NCBI GenBank assembly: GCA_902784425.1
Contig: CACZUS010000003.1
Coordinates: 1 to 64,000 of the forward strand
Direction: 5' to 3'
DNA length: 64,000 nucleotides
From: an uncultured Bacteroidales bacterium
Lineage (GTDB): Bacteria; Bacteroidota; Bacteroidia; Bacteroidales; Paludibacteraceae
The notes under the pieces are model-generated. The model saw only the letters and a program-made list of their open reading frames with translations, made no database searches and was not told the DNA's origin. Both the position numbers and the translations under genes were made by a program. Below, piece by piece: positions 52,746 through 62,355 of the stretch; the first letter of the stretch is position 1, and each line of letters begins with the position of its first letter.

Positions 52746-54401
52746 ATGTTACAATCTCTTTCTGTTGAAAATTATGCTTTAATCGAAAAGACTGAGATTA
52801 ATTGGCGTAAGGGTTTCTCTGTTATTACTGGTGAAACGGGCTCTGGTAAATCCATCCTCTTGGGCGCTTTGGGATTGATTCAGGGCGCTCGCGCTGATAT
52901 AAAAACACTGAAAGATACAGAAAAAAAATGTGTGGTTGAGGCAGAGTTTGATGTTGCCCCTTATGCTTTGCAACCGTTCTTCTCTGCTAATGAATTGGAC
53001 TATGATGATATTTGCTTGATTCGTAGAGAAATAACTCCAAATGGCAAATCACGTGCTTTCGTAAACGATACTCCAGTCTCTCTTAATGTATTGCGAGAGT
53101 TGACTGCTTTTCTTATTGATATCCATTCTCAGCATGAGACATTATTGTTGAATGAGAGTTCTTTTCAAATGCATGTCTTGGATGCATTGTCTGATACCAA
53201 GTCTCTTCTGAATGAGTATGCTGCTTTGTATCGTCAGTACCAATCCTCTCAGAAAAGATTAAATGAGATGATTGCCAACTTGGAACAACAGAATGCCAAT
53301 CGTGATTATTTGGAGTTTCAACTAAACCAATTGAATGAGGCAGACTTCTCTCCTAATGAGCAAAGTGAATTAGAAGAAGAATCAGATTATTTGTCTCATA
53401 CAACAGAATTAAAGGATGCATTATCGAAAGTCAAATGGCTTCTCTCTGAAAAAGACGAGAATGTATGCTCGGCATTGAAGGAGATGAATGATGCGATTAC
53501 TTCTGTACTCTCTGTATATACTGACTTAGAGCCTGTTGGTGAACGCTTGAATAGTGCTTGGATTGAACTGAAAGATCTGTCGAGAGAGGTGGAACAACGG
53601 TTGGCGGATGTCACTGTTGATCCTCAACGTTTGGAGTTTATCACCCAACGTTTGGACTTAATCTATACATTAGAAAAAAAACATAAAGTGAATGATCTTC
53701 CCTCTTTGTTGGAGGTGAAACAATCGTTCGAAGATCAGTTGAATGGTTTAGATTCCTCTTCTGATCAGATAGATGCTTTGAAGAAGGATATAAAGGTGTT
53801 GGAGGGTCAGTTGTCTGGCTTGGCACAACAGATCTCCCAAAAACGAAAGAGTGCGAAGCAACCTATGGAGCAGTCGGTATGTGACATATTGCGCGATTTA
53901 GGTATTGCAAATGCTAATTTTGAGGTCAAATTGGAGACGCTCCCTTCGTTTAATGAAATGGGAACGGATGCTGTGTCATTTCTCTTCTCCGCCAATAAAA
54001 ATGCTCCTTTACAACCGCTTTCTTCTGTGGCTTCAGGTGGTGAAATGTCGCGTCTGATGTTGGCATTGAAGTCTATTTTGTCAAAAACAGACAATCTGCC
54101 AACCATCATTTTGGATGAGATCGATACGGGTGTCTCTGGTGAAGTGGCTGATAGAATGGGTAGATTGATGAAGTCGATGGGCGAGTACATGCAGGTGGTT
54201 AGTATCACACACTTGCCTCAAATCGCTTCCAAAGGAGCAACGCATTACAAAGTTTATAAGGAGGACAATGAGGTAAGTACCGTCTCCCATATAAAAGAGT
54301 TGACCAAAGAGGAACGTGTGATGGAGATTGCCCAAATGCTTAGTGGAAGCAATCCTTCTGAGACTGCTCAAAAGAATGCGCGCGAATTGCTATCCTACTG
54401 A
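52746..54401 (+). CDS. recN: DNA repair ATPase RecN
   Basis: An SMC-like ATPase of double-strand-break repair, 551 residues. Walker A is GETGSGKS (29-36). Long coiled-coil arms (about 155-370) separate it from the signature ASGGEMSRLMLALKS and the Walker B segment TIILDEIDTGVSGEVADRMG. It follows the DUF4835 gene by 10 bases and precedes rnhB by 42. Confidence 0.96.
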   Translation: MLQSLSVENYALIEKTEINWRKGFSVITGETGSGKSILLGALGLIQGARADIKTLKDTEKKCVVEAEFDVAPYALQPFFSANELDYDDICLIRREITPNGKSRAFVNDTPVSLNVLRELTAFLIDIHSQHETLLLNESSFQMHVLDALSDTKSLLNEYAALYRQYQSSQKRLNEMIANLEQQNANRDYLEFQLNQLNEADFSPNEQSELEEESDYLSHTTELKDALSKVKWLLSEKDENVCSALKEMNDAITSVLSVYTDLEPVGERLNSAWIELKDLSREVEQRLADVTVDPQRLEFITQRLDLIYTLEKKHKVNDLPSLLEVKQSFEDQLNGLDSSSDQIDALKKDIKVLEGQLSGLAQQISQKRKSAKQPMEQSVCDILRDLGIANANFEVKLETLPSFNEMGTDAVSFLFSANKNAPLQPLSSVASGGEMSRLMLALKSILSKTDNLPTIILDEIDTGVSGEVADRMGRLMKSMGEYMQVVSITHLPQIASKGATHYKVYKEDNEVSTVSHIKELTKEERVMEIAQMLSGSNPSETAQKNARELLSY

Positions 54402-54443
54402 TTGTGATTCTATTGTTAATTCGAGGATAAATTTTGAATCAAT

Positions 54444-55049
54444 ATGCTATTGTCATATTTTAAGGAGAATGTGGTGGAAGCTGGCTGTGACGAGGCTGGA
54501 CGTGGTTGCCTGGCTGGTCCTGTTTTTGCAGCCGCTGTCATTTTGCCTGCAGATTTCCAAAATGAGATATTAAATGATTCAAAACAGCTAACCGAGAAAC
54601 AGAGGTATTTGTTACGCCCTGTTATTGAGGAACAAGCCTTGGCGTGGGCTGTTGGTATTGTAAGCGCACAGGAAATTGATAAGATCAATATCCTGAACGC
54701 TTCTATTTTAGCTATGCATCGTGCTCTTAGTCAACTGACAATTCCTCCGCAACATATCATTGTCGATGGTAATCGCTTTAAACCGTATGAAAAAGTGCCC
54801 TATCAGTGTGTGGTGAAAGGTGATGGAAAGTATATGTCTATCGCCGCTGCCTCCATATTAGCCAAGACTTATCGTGATGATTATATGAATAGCATTTCTG
54901 CGGATTATCCAATGTATCAATGGAATAAGAACAAAGGTTATCCAACCAAAGCACATCGTAGTGCCATCAAGGAGTATGGTCCTTGCGAACACCATCGCAT
55001 GTCATTTACATTATTGGAAGACACGCAATTGGAATTCCAGTTTGAATAG
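54444..55049 (+). CDS. rnhB: Ribonuclease HII
   Basis: It removes RNA from RNA-DNA hybrids and misincorporated ribonucleotides. In 201 residues the catalytic set is visible: D16 and E17 (AGCDEAGRG), D108 (IIVDGNRF) and D127 ([17 protein letters not shown]). It is the last gene of the wza-to-rnhB run. The next gene, a beta-propeller protein, converges on it with a 12-base gap. Confidence 0.96.
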   Translation: MLLSYFKENVVEAGCDEAGRGCLAGPVFAAAVILPADFQNEILNDSKQLTEKQRYLLRPVIEEQALAWAVGIVSAQEIDKINILNASILAMHRALSQLTIPPQHIIVDGNRFKPYEKVPYQCVVKGDGKYMSIAAASILAKTYRDDYMNSISADYPMYQWNKNKGYPTKAHRSAIKEYGPCEHHRMSFTLLEDTQLEFQFE

Positions 55050-55061
55050 TCAAAACTTACC

Positions 55062-55916
55062 TTATACCTTTTCGTAGCTGACAAAAGCAAATTGTTTGCT
55101 GTCGGGCGACCATGAATTAACGTTGATGGTTCCCTGTCCGCCGAATAACTCAACAATCGTTTGTGGCGTCCCTCCTTCTGCTGGCATTAGTCGAAGAGCT
55201 ACATTCTTGTTTGGCAAATGCTCGTCAGGTTTCAAATCTCCTTTGTGATAGGCTATGTAAACAACTAGTTTCCCGTCGGGTGATACGTGTGCGAACCATG
55301 CGTTAAGATCTTCGTCGAAGGTCATCTGCGTTTGCTCACTACCATCTTTCTTCATTCTCCATATTTGCATCAGACCTGTCTTTACCCAGTTGAACCAGAT
55401 GTATTGACCGCACGGACTGTACTCTGGTCCGTCGCTAAGTCCATCTTTCCCTTCCGTATGGGCGATTTCAACACCTGTCTCTAGATTCATTGTGTGAACC
55501 ACATGAGCCTCTCCACGAAAGGCACAGTAGGCCATCTCTTTCATGTCGGGACTCCATCCATGCAGGTAACTAGGTCCATTCGGTGTGACGCATTTTGCCT
55601 CGCCTCCTTCAAACGGTAGAATGTAAATGCGGGAGTTGCCATCTTCTGCGGTGTGGTGACTGACGGCGATTTTTTTCCCATCAGAAGAAATAACATGGTC
55701 GTTGTTGCATTTCTGCGCAATGCCCGATTCGATCAGTTGTGCGTCGCCTTTGCCATCTGATGATAATCGATAAAGACGACCGTTTGAGTTGAAGACAAGC
55801 CACTTGCCGTCGGGCGACCAGTTGGGTGCCTCGATTAGGTAGGGGAATGATTTAATTACTTTATGAGTGCCTGTGACTACATCATAAATTTCCAGTTTGC
55901 TGATAATCTTTTCCAT
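55062..55916 (-). CDS. Cytosolic TolB-like WD40 (PD40) beta-propeller protein
   Basis: A 284-residue protein made of six PD40-type blades, each with a W/xSPDGK motif: NWSPDGKWLVFNS, HVISSDGKKIAVS, GWSPDMKEMAYCA, EYSPCGQYIWFNW, HVSPDGKLVVYIA and SWSPDSKQFAFVS. No signal peptide is seen, unlike periplasmic TolB. There is no protease domain, so it is not a DPP4-type peptidase. Similar stand-alone propellers are annotated only as TolB-family or PD40 proteins, and the ligand is unknown. It has no clear operon partner. Confidence 0.85.
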   Translation of the reverse strand: MEKIISKLEIYDVVTGTHKVIKSFPYLIEAPNWSPDGKWLVFNSNGRLYRLSSDGKGDAQLIESGIAQKCNNDHVISSDGKKIAVSHHTAEDGNSRIYILPFEGGEAKCVTPNGPSYLHGWSPDMKEMAYCAFRGEAHVVHTMNLETGVEIAHTEGKDGLSDGPEYSPCGQYIWFNWVKTGLMQIWRMKKDGSEQTQMTFDEDLNAWFAHVSPDGKLVVYIAYHKGDLKPDEHLPNKNVALRLMPAEGGTPQTIVELFGGQGTINVNSWSPDSKQFAFVSYEKV

Positions 55917-55946
55917 TGTGAAACATTTATGCTTTGATGATTGGTC

Positions 55947-58013
55947 TTATTTGTCGGAGAGTATGGAACTGACCTTCTTAGTGGCCGTCAGTGTCAGTTT
56001 ATGCATGGCTCTGGTACATGCAATGTATAATAGACTGCGATCCATCTCGTTGTTGTATTCTTTTTCGGTGACAAAAGGAACCACTACTTCATCAAACTCC
56101 AAACCTTTTGCGGTATGAGCTGTGGTTACGATGATTCCGTTGGAGAAGGCGGCACTCTCACTTGACAACAAGCATACCTGATCGGTTCGTTCTGACAAGA
56201 TGGTGTGGAGTTGAATCGCCTCTTTTTCTGTTTTACAGATGATGCCCACCGATCCATTGCCTTTCAGGGCGTTTCCAACATACGTATGAAGGTATTCTAA
56301 TTCGTCATTAGTAGATGGAAAGGTGAGAACAGATGGTTTTTCACCATGACGTTCGATGGCAATCAAATCTGGACTTTTAGAGATCTTTTGTGCAAAGTTG
56401 GTAATCTCGTAGGATGAACGGTAGCTCTTGCAGAGTTTCATCACTTCTGCACCTGCCAAGACCCGCTGAATGTCCATGTAGTTGGTTGAACTATATGGAT
56501 TGACAGATTGCAAGGCATCACCTAAGATGGTTTTGTTGCAAGGGAAGAGAAGTGAGAGCACTTTGTATTGAATAGGAGTGTAGTCCTGCATCTCATCTAC
56601 CAAGAGATGTTTGATGGGAAGTTTCTCTTTCAATCCCTCCATCTTTATCTTCAGATAGAGGAGAGGTGCGACATCTGCATATTCAAGCTGTCGATTTTTC
56701 CCTTTTTTGAAAAGTTCTGGCTGACCTAACCATTCGTAGAATGACTGGTAGAGAGAAAGATCGTTATTGCCAGAAAACATCTTTTTAATCTCCGCTTTAA
56801 TGTTGTTTTTGTCGGTTGTGGTCAACTCTAAGTTAGGAGCAGAGAGTTGAAGTTCGCGGATGATATCCTTCGCTATCGGTTCGAATCGACTGCGCATTGG
56901 AATACGATGATACGCTTTGAAACGTTCTTCAATGTATTCTTTAGGAACAGGAATACGTCCGATTTTGATATCCACCGCTTGAAAGCAGTTGTTCTCCACA
57001 TACAGAAAGAACTTGTCCATCTTATCGATAAAGTCAACCGATGATTTAAATCGGATTCGGTTGATGAATGCTTCGTCATGTTTCTCGATGATTTCAGTCA
57101 CCTGTTCGAAGAAGGTTTGGAATTTGTATTTGCTTTGTAGCTGCTTGTCCATCAACTCTTCGAATCCACACTCTTCAATGGTCTCTTCACCCAATTCAGG
57201 AAGGACGTTGGAGATGTAGTCGGCAAAGACTTTGTTAGGAGATATGATAAGGATATCTTTGGATGAGATTTCCCCTTTGAAACGGTATAAGATATAAGCA
57301 ACACGGTGGAGTGCGATGGATGTTTTTCCCGAACCTGCCACACCCTGAATGATAAGTGTCTTAGCCTCTTCGTTACGGATGATCAAGTTTTGTTCCCGTT
57401 GAATGGTGGCAACGATGTTTTTCATTCGCTCATCGGATGTGCTGCTTAGTTCCTTCTGAAGTATATCGTCTTGAATGTTGATGGAACTCTCCAGCATGAA
57501 TTCCATGACGGAGCGACGGATGCGGTATTGCCTTTTCAGATTGATGGTTCCGTTGATGATTCCGGATGGTGATTCGTAATGAGCCTTGCCCGTTTCGTAA
57601 TCGTAGAACATGGTGGAGATAGGTGCACGCCAATCGTGTATTACGTTTTCATTCTTTTCTGTGTCGTAATAAGAGTGGATTCCGATGTAGATAGGCACGC
57701 TGTTTGCTTTCTTATCCTCTTGAAAATCGATTCTTCCGAAGTAGGGAATCTCAATCATTTTTCGGATTCGTTTCTTCCGTTCGACGATAGCTTCACTAGA
57801 CAAGACGGCTTGGGTGACATTATGACGAACCGCACTCTTTTCTGCACGGTCTAACTCGGATTGGTTTTCCCACAAATAGTTCTTATACTCGCGTAGGTCT
57901 TTTACGTTATTGTTGATTACTTCATCCAGTTTGGTGATGATTTTTTCCAATCTTTTGATGATGCTCTTCATATAAGAGACTTCATCTTGCTCTGTTTGAT
58001 TAAATACGGACAC
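55947..58013 (-). CDS. helD: HelD-type UvrD/Rep-like ATPase (RNA polymerase recycling)
   Basis: A 688-residue superfamily-1 ATPase. A coiled-coil N-terminus (about 1-85) precedes the helicase domains. HDWRAPISTMFYDYETG (126-142) is the HelD family mark, and Walker A is GVAGSGKT (224-231). Walker B is VDEMQDYT and motif VI lies near the end (YIACTRAMHKLTL). HelD removes stalled RNA polymerase from DNA in Bacillus and mycobacteria, and some forms protect from rifampicin. The start is a GTG at 58013. The family is best known in Gram-positive bacteria. A consensus promoter lies 126 bases upstream, and a copy of the intergenic motif sits just before the start. Confidence 0.88.
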   Translation of the reverse strand: MSVFNQTEQDEVSYMKSIIKRLEKIITKLDEVINNNVKDLREYKNYLWENQSELDRAEKSAVRHNVTQAVLSSEAIVERKKRIRKMIEIPYFGRIDFQEDKKANSVPIYIGIHSYYDTEKNENVIHDWRAPISTMFYDYETGKAHYESPSGIINGTINLKRQYRIRRSVMEFMLESSINIQDDILQKELSSTSDERMKNIVATIQREQNLIIRNEEAKTLIIQGVAGSGKTSIALHRVAYILYRFKGEISSKDILIISPNKVFADYISNVLPELGEETIEECGFEELMDKQLQSKYKFQTFFEQVTEIIEKHDEAFINRIRFKSSVDFIDKMDKFFLYVENNCFQAVDIKIGRIPVPKEYIEERFKAYHRIPMRSRFEPIAKDIIRELQLSAPNLELTTTDKNNIKAEIKKMFSGNNDLSLYQSFYEWLGQPELFKKGKNRQLEYADVAPLLYLKIKMEGLKEKLPIKHLLVDEMQDYTPIQYKVLSLLFPCNKTILGDALQSVNPYSSTNYMDIQRVLAGAEVMKLCKSYRSSYEITNFAQKISKSPDLIAIERHGEKPSVLTFPSTNDELEYLHTYVGNALKGNGSVGIICKTEKEAIQLHTILSERTDQVCLLSSESAAFSNGIIVTTAHTAKGLEFDEVVVPFVTEKEYNNEMDRSLLYIACTRAMHKLTLTATKKVSSILSDK

Positions 58014-58023
58014 CGATGTATGA

Positions 58024-58045
58024 TTTAAGATGGGTTCTCTGAATT
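58024..58045 (-). repeat. Interspersed intergenic motif, copy 4
   Basis: On the minus strand AATTCAGAGAACCCATCT then TAAA, 19 of 22 bases as in copy 1. It ends 10 bases before the helD GTG, nearly the same spacing as copy 1 before map (11). Confidence 0.5.
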
Positions 58046-58138
58046 AATTTCGTGAACTTATATGTTATGTATGAAATAGTTACATTGAAATGTGATTGTC
58101 GGACAAAAGCATTCCATTTCGCTAAACTTTCATAGAGA

Positions 58139-58169
58139 CAAAGTTAAATAAATTCTGTCAGTGTACAAA
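58139..58169 (-). promoter_or_regulatory. Promoter of helD
   Basis: On the minus strand TTTG (58166-58169), exactly 19 bases, TAACTTTG (58139-58146): full consensus. It overlaps the divergent promoter of the TSCPD gene. Confidence 0.7.
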
Positions 58170-58184
58170 TATTCTTTATCTTTG
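58154..58184 (+). promoter_or_regulatory. Promoter of the TSCPD-domain gene
   Basis: TCTG (58154-58157, one mismatch to TTTG), 19 bases, TATCTTTG (58177-58184). It interleaves with the helD promoter on the other strand. Confidence 0.55.
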
Positions 58185-58209
58185 TCATGTCATTAAAAAT
58201 TCAAGTAAC

Positions 58210-58458
58210 ATGGAACAGAAAAGAACATATCAGTGTGTAGGAACATGCTCTAAGTTGATTAATGTTTCTGTGGAAGATGGCATCATAAAAAGCGTGCAAT
58301 TTTTAGGAGGCTGTCATGGGAACACGCAGGGAGTGGCTGCATTAGTGAAAGGCATGAAAGTGGAGGATGCGATTTCTAGACTGAAGGGAATCGATTGTGG
58401 AGGAAGAGGAACATCATGTCCAGATCAGTTGGCGCACGCGTTAGAGGCATTCCTATAA
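58210..58458 (+). CDS. TSCPD-domain protein (TIGR03905-like)
   Basis: An 82-residue protein with the TSCPD domain, otherwise found at the C-terminus of vitamin B12-dependent ribonucleotide reductases. Conserved cysteines are in TYQCVGTCSK, FLGGCHGNTQG and GIDCGGRGTSCPDQ, which names the domain. It is a stand-alone form of normal length for the family. The cysteine pattern suggests a metal or redox site, but function is unknown. It is transcribed divergently from helD. Confidence 0.88.
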   Translation: MEQKRTYQCVGTCSKLINVSVEDGIIKSVQFLGGCHGNTQGVAALVKGMKVEDAISRLKGIDCGGRGTSCPDQLAHALEAFL

Positions 58459-58500
58459 TCGAAAGGGGAGTACAAATGACTCATGTGTGGAGAAATAATA

Positions 58501-58531
58501 TTGTACAACTCTAAAAATATGTCTAATTTTG
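58501..58531 (+). promoter_or_regulatory. Promoter of purL
   Basis: TTG (58501-58503), 20 bases, TAATTTTG (58524-58531), 37 bases before the start codon. No purine riboswitch is recognisable in the short leader. Confidence 0.6.
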
Positions 58532-58568
58532 CACTTCAATAAATTTGTATACAAATACATAATTCAAT

Positions 58569-61500
58569 ATGGTTCTATTTTTCAAAAAGGCAGATAACGG
58601 CTATCTAGCTGTGGATGCTGAAAAAAAGTTCGACGCTCAAGATATTGAAAAGCTTACATGGCTTTTCAGTGGAGCAGAATTCACTGATGAAGAGAAAATT
58701 TCTGGTTGGTTTATCGGTCCTCGTCGCGAGATGATAACCCCATGGAGTACCAATGCGGTTGAGATTACGCAAAACATGTCTCTTAAGGGAATCCGTCGTA
58801 TAGAGGAGTACTTCGCGGCAAAAGGAAAGGATTCAGAGCATGACCCTATGTTGCAACGTGTTTACAATGGATTGGATCAATCTATCTTTACAATTGATAA
58901 AAAGCCAGATCCAATTGTCTATATCGATGATTTGGCAGCCTATAACCAACAAGAAGGTTTGGCTCTTAGTCAGCAGGAGATGGACTATTTGAATAGTGTA
59001 AGTGAAAAGATCGGCCGTAAGTTGACAGATAGTGAGGTGTTCGGATTCTCTCAAGTAAATTCAGAACACTGTCGTCATAAGATATTTGGTGGTCTGTTTA
59101 TCATCGACGGAGAAGAGAAAGAGTCTTCTTTGTTCCAAATGATTAAGAAGACTTCTGCTGAAAATCCTAATAAGATTGTTTCTGCTTATAAAGATAATGT
59201 GGCTTTCAATGAGGGTCCTGAAATCGAACAGTTTGCACCTGCAAGTGGTGACAAACCAGACTTTTTCGAGGTGAAAAAGATAAAATCTGTAATCTCATTA
59301 AAAGCTGAAACGCATAACTTCCCTACGACAGTGGAGCCATTCAATGGCGCTGCAACAGGTACTGGTGGTGAAATCCGTGACCGTCTTGGCGGTGGTAAGG
59401 CTAGCTTGCCTATTGCTGGTACGGCTGTGTATATGACCTCCTATCCGCGTACGACTCCTGGTCGTCATTGGGAAGATATATTGGATCCTCGCAAATGGTT
59501 ATATCAAACTCCAGAACAGATTTTGATTAAGGCCTCTAATGGTGCGAGTGATTTCGGTAATAAGTTTGGTCAACCATTGATTTGTGGTTCATTGCTTACC
59601 TTCGAACATGCAGAAAACAACAAGAAATACGCTTATGATAAGGTTATCATGTTGGCGGGTGGTGTTGGTTTCGCTAAACAGAAAGATAGTTTGAAGGGTA
59701 ATCCAGAACCAGGAGAGAAAGTGGTTGTCATGGGTGGTGATAACTATCGTATTGGTATGGGAGGTGGAGCTGTCTCTTCTGTTGAGACAGGTCAATACTC
59801 CAATGCTATTGAGTTGAATGCCGTACAACGTGCTAATCCTGAAATGCAGAAGAGAGTCTCCAACGTGATTCGTACGTTGGCAGAATCAGATAACAACCCT
59901 ATCGTTTCTATCCACGACCATGGTGCAGGTGGTCACTTAAACTGCTTGTCTGAGTTGGTTGAGGCTACGGGTGGAAAAATCGATATGGATAAATTGCCTA
60001 TTGGTGACCCAACATTGTCTGACAAGGAAATCATTGGAAATGAGAGTCAGGAGCGTATGGGCTTCTTGGTAAAAGAAAAAGATATTGCCTTGATTAGTAG
60101 AATTGCAGATCGTGAACGTGCTCCTATGTATGTGGTGGGAGAAACGACCGACGATATGCAGTTCGTCTTTGAACGCGCAAATGGTGATCAACCTATCAAC
60201 CTTCGTTTGGATTATATGATTGGTAAGCCACCTCGCACGGTGATTACTGACAAGACAGTAGTGGAGAAGTTCGCTCCTGTTCAAACAGATGCAAAGGATA
60301 TCCATACTTATATCAATGATGTCCTTCAATTGGAGTCTGTCGCTTGTAAGGATTGGTTGACAAACAAAGTTGACCGTTCCGTAACTGGAAAAATTGCACG
60401 TCAACAGTGTGCTGGTGAGTTGCAGTTGCCATTAAATGACCTAGGTGCTGTGGCATTGGATTACAGAGGTAAGAGTGGTATTGCCACATCCATCGGACAT
60501 GCACCATCTGCAGCTTTGGTAGATCCTGCAGCAGGTTCTGTTTTATCTATTGCTGAAGCTTTGACAAACATTGTATGGGCTCCATTGCAAGATGGTTTGG
60601 CAAGTGTCTCATTGAGTGCCAACTGGATGTGGCCTTGTAAGAACCCTGGTGAGGATGCTCGTTTGTATAAGGCGGTTGAGGCTTGTAGCGACTTTGCTTG
60701 CGAATTGGGTATCAACATACCAACAGGAAAAGACTCCTTGTCTATGACTCAAAAATATGGAGAAGATAAGGTCTACTCACCTGGTACGGTTATCATCTCC
60801 GCTGGTGCAGAAGTGTCTGATGTTCGTCGCATCGTCTCTCCTGTATTGGTTAATAAGAAAGATACTTGCATTTATCATATTGACTTCTCGTTTGATGCAT
60901 TAAAATTGGGAGGATCAGCTTTGGCTGCTACTTTGAATAAGGTGGGTGATGAAGTGCCTACGGTTAAGGAAGCATCATATTTTGCAGATGCATTTGAGGC
61001 CATTCAAGATCTGATAAAGAAAGATTTGATTTTAGCTGGACATGATATTTCAGAAGGTGGTATGATTACTGCTTTGTTGGAGATGTGTTTCGCTAATACA
61101 AAGGGTGGTTTGAATGTTAATTTGAAAGAGATTGCAGAACCAGACTTGGTAAAAATCCTCTTCTCTGAGAATCCTGGTGTTTTGATTCAGGTGGAGAAAA
61201 AATCGGAGGTAGAGAAGATTCTTCATAATGCAGGTGTTGGCTTTGCTAAGATTGCTGTTCCTACAGATGATCGTCAGATTGTTGTTGAGAAGGATGGAAA
61301 GAAAGAGGTGTTCGACATCGATGCGTTGCGTGATGTATGGTATAAGTCTTCTTACTTGTTGGATCGTAAACAAAGTGGTGAGGTTTGTGCGAAGGAACGT
61401 TATGAGAACTATAAGAAGCAACCGCTTCAATTCCAATTCAACAGTGCGTTTACTGGTAAGCTCTCTTCTATGAAGTTGACGGCAGACCGCAAGGGACGTT

Positions 61501-62258
61501 CTGGTGTGAAAGCAGCTATCATCCGTGAGAAAGGTACGAATGGTGAGCGCGAGATGGCTTACTCATTGTACTTGGCTGGATTCGATGTGAAGGATGTTCA
61601 CATGACTGACTTGACTTCCGGTCGTGAGACGTTGGAAGATGTGAATATGATTGTCTTCTGTGGTGGATTCTCCAATTCAGATGTGTTGGGTTCTGCTAAA
61701 GGATGGGCTGGCGGTTTCCGTTACAGCGAGAAGGCAAAAGAGACTTTGAGAAAGTTCTATGCACGAGAAGATACCTTGAGCTTGGGTATTTGTAACGGAT
61801 GTCAGTTGATGGCAGAATTGGAGTTGCTATACCCAGAACATGAGAAGAAGCACAAGATGTTGCATAACAATTCACATAAGTTTGAGTCTAACTTTGTCGG
61901 ACTGACAATTCCAGAGAATAACTCCGTGATGTTCGGTTCTTTGTCTGGTAGCAAGTTGGGCGTTTGGGTAGCTCACGGAGAGGGTAAGTTTGACTTCCCT
62001 TATGAAGAGAGCAAATACAATGTGATTGCTAAATATACATACGAAGGCTATCCAGCAAATCCAAATGGTTCTATGTATAATGTGGCTGGTGTTTGTTCGA
62101 AGGATGGCAGACACTTGGCAATGATGCCACACTTGGAGCGTGCTATCTTCCCTTGGCAATGGGCTTATTATCCAGCCGATCGTAAGGCTACGGATGAAGT
62201 GACACCTTGGTTGGAAGCATTTGTGAATGCTCGCAAGTGGATCGAGGCTAAAAGATGA
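58569..62258 (+). CDS. purL: Phosphoribosylformylglycinamidine synthase, large single-chain form
   Basis: Converts FGAR to FGAM in purine synthesis. It is the 1229-residue single-chain type with all domains. A PurS-like N-terminus and linker are followed by two AIR-synthetase-like halves (LKAETHNFPTTVEPFNGAATGTGGEIRD-type ATP site; GIATSIGHAPSAALVDP; AGHDISEGGMITALLEM) and a C-terminal glutaminase (about 1000-1229) with the catalytic Cys in LGICNGCQLMAEL near residue 1075. The end MPHLERAIFPWQWAYYP is typical. It stands alone with its own promoter. A 26-bp perfect palindrome follows 29 bases after the stop. Confidence 0.97.
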   Translation: MVLFFKKADNGYLAVDAEKKFDAQDIEKLTWLFSGAEFTDEEKISGWFIGPRREMITPWSTNAVEITQNMSLKGIRRIEEYFAAKGKDSEHDPMLQRVYNGLDQSIFTIDKKPDPIVYIDDLAAYNQQEGLALSQQEMDYLNSVSEKIGRKLTDSEVFGFSQVNSEHCRHKIFGGLFIIDGEEKESSLFQMIKKTSAENPNKIVSAYKDNVAFNEGPEIEQFAPASGDKPDFFEVKKIKSVISLKAETHNFPTTVEPFNGAATGTGGEIRDRLGGGKASLPIAGTAVYMTSYPRTTPGRHWEDILDPRKWLYQTPEQILIKASNGASDFGNKFGQPLICGSLLTFEHAENNKKYAYDKVIMLAGGVGFAKQKDSLKGNPEPGEKVVVMGGDNYRIGMGGGAVSSVETGQYSNAIELNAVQRANPEMQKRVSNVIRTLAESDNNPIVSIHDHGAGGHLNCLSELVEATGGKIDMDKLPIGDPTLSDKEIIGNESQERMGFLVKEKDIALISRIADRERAPMYVVGETTDDMQFVFERANGDQPINLRLDYMIGKPPRTVITDKTVVEKFAPVQTDAKDIHTYINDVLQLESVACKDWLTNKVDRSVTGKIARQQCAGELQLPLNDLGAVALDYRGKSGIATSIGHAPSAALVDPAAGSVLSIAEALTNIVWAPLQDGLASVSLSANWMWPCKNPGEDARLYKAVEACSDFACELGINIPTGKDSLSMTQKYGEDKVYSPGTVIISAGAEVSDVRRIVSPVLVNKKDTCIYHIDFSFDALKLGGSALAATLNKVGDEVPTVKEASYFADAFEAIQDLIKKDLILAGHDISEGGMITALLEMCFANTKGGLNVNLKEIAEPDLVKILFSENPGVLIQVEKKSEVEKILHNAGVGFAKIAVPTDDRQIVVEKDGKKEVFDIDALRDVWYKSSYLLDRKQSGEVCAKERYENYKKQPLQFQFNSAFTGKLSSMKLTADRKGRSGVKAAIIREKGTNGEREMAYSLYLAGFDVKDVHMTDLTSGRETLEDVNMIVFCGGFSNSDVLGSAKGWAGGFRYSEKAKETLRKFYAREDTLSLGICNGCQLMAELELLYPEHEKKHKMLHNNSHKFESNFVGLTIPENNSVMFGSLSGSKLGVWVAHGEGKFDFPYEESKYNVIAKYTYEGYPANPNGSMYNVAGVCSKDGRHLAMMPHLERAIFPWQWAYYPADRKATDEVTPWLEAFVNARKWIEAKR

Positions 62259-62287
62259 TTTATTAATTGTTTTTGATTTTTGTTCTG

Positions 62288-62313
62288 TAGAGACGCACGG
62301 CCGTGCGTCTCTA
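62288..62313. repeat. 26-bp perfect GC-rich palindrome downstream of purL
   Basis: TAGAGACGCACGG joined directly to its reverse complement. It stands out by GC content from its AT-rich surroundings. Similar GAGACGCACGGCCGTGCGTCTC elements recur in many bacterial genomes, including Bacteroidetes, as small dispersed palindromes. It may act as a transcript end for purL, but the T run after it is weak. Confidence 0.75.
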
Positions 62314-62355
62314 TTTATATTCATAAAATACAAGACTAGAAACACATCCAAGGGC

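Noticed and set aside
54081..54371. Minus-strand frames opposite recN
   Set aside because: They overlap the well-conserved RecN signature and Walker B region and have no features of their own.
62227..62355. Upstream in-frame start of the secreted protein within purL
   Set aside because: It would place 43 unrelated residues, including the palindrome, before a good signal peptide; the start at 62356 is better.
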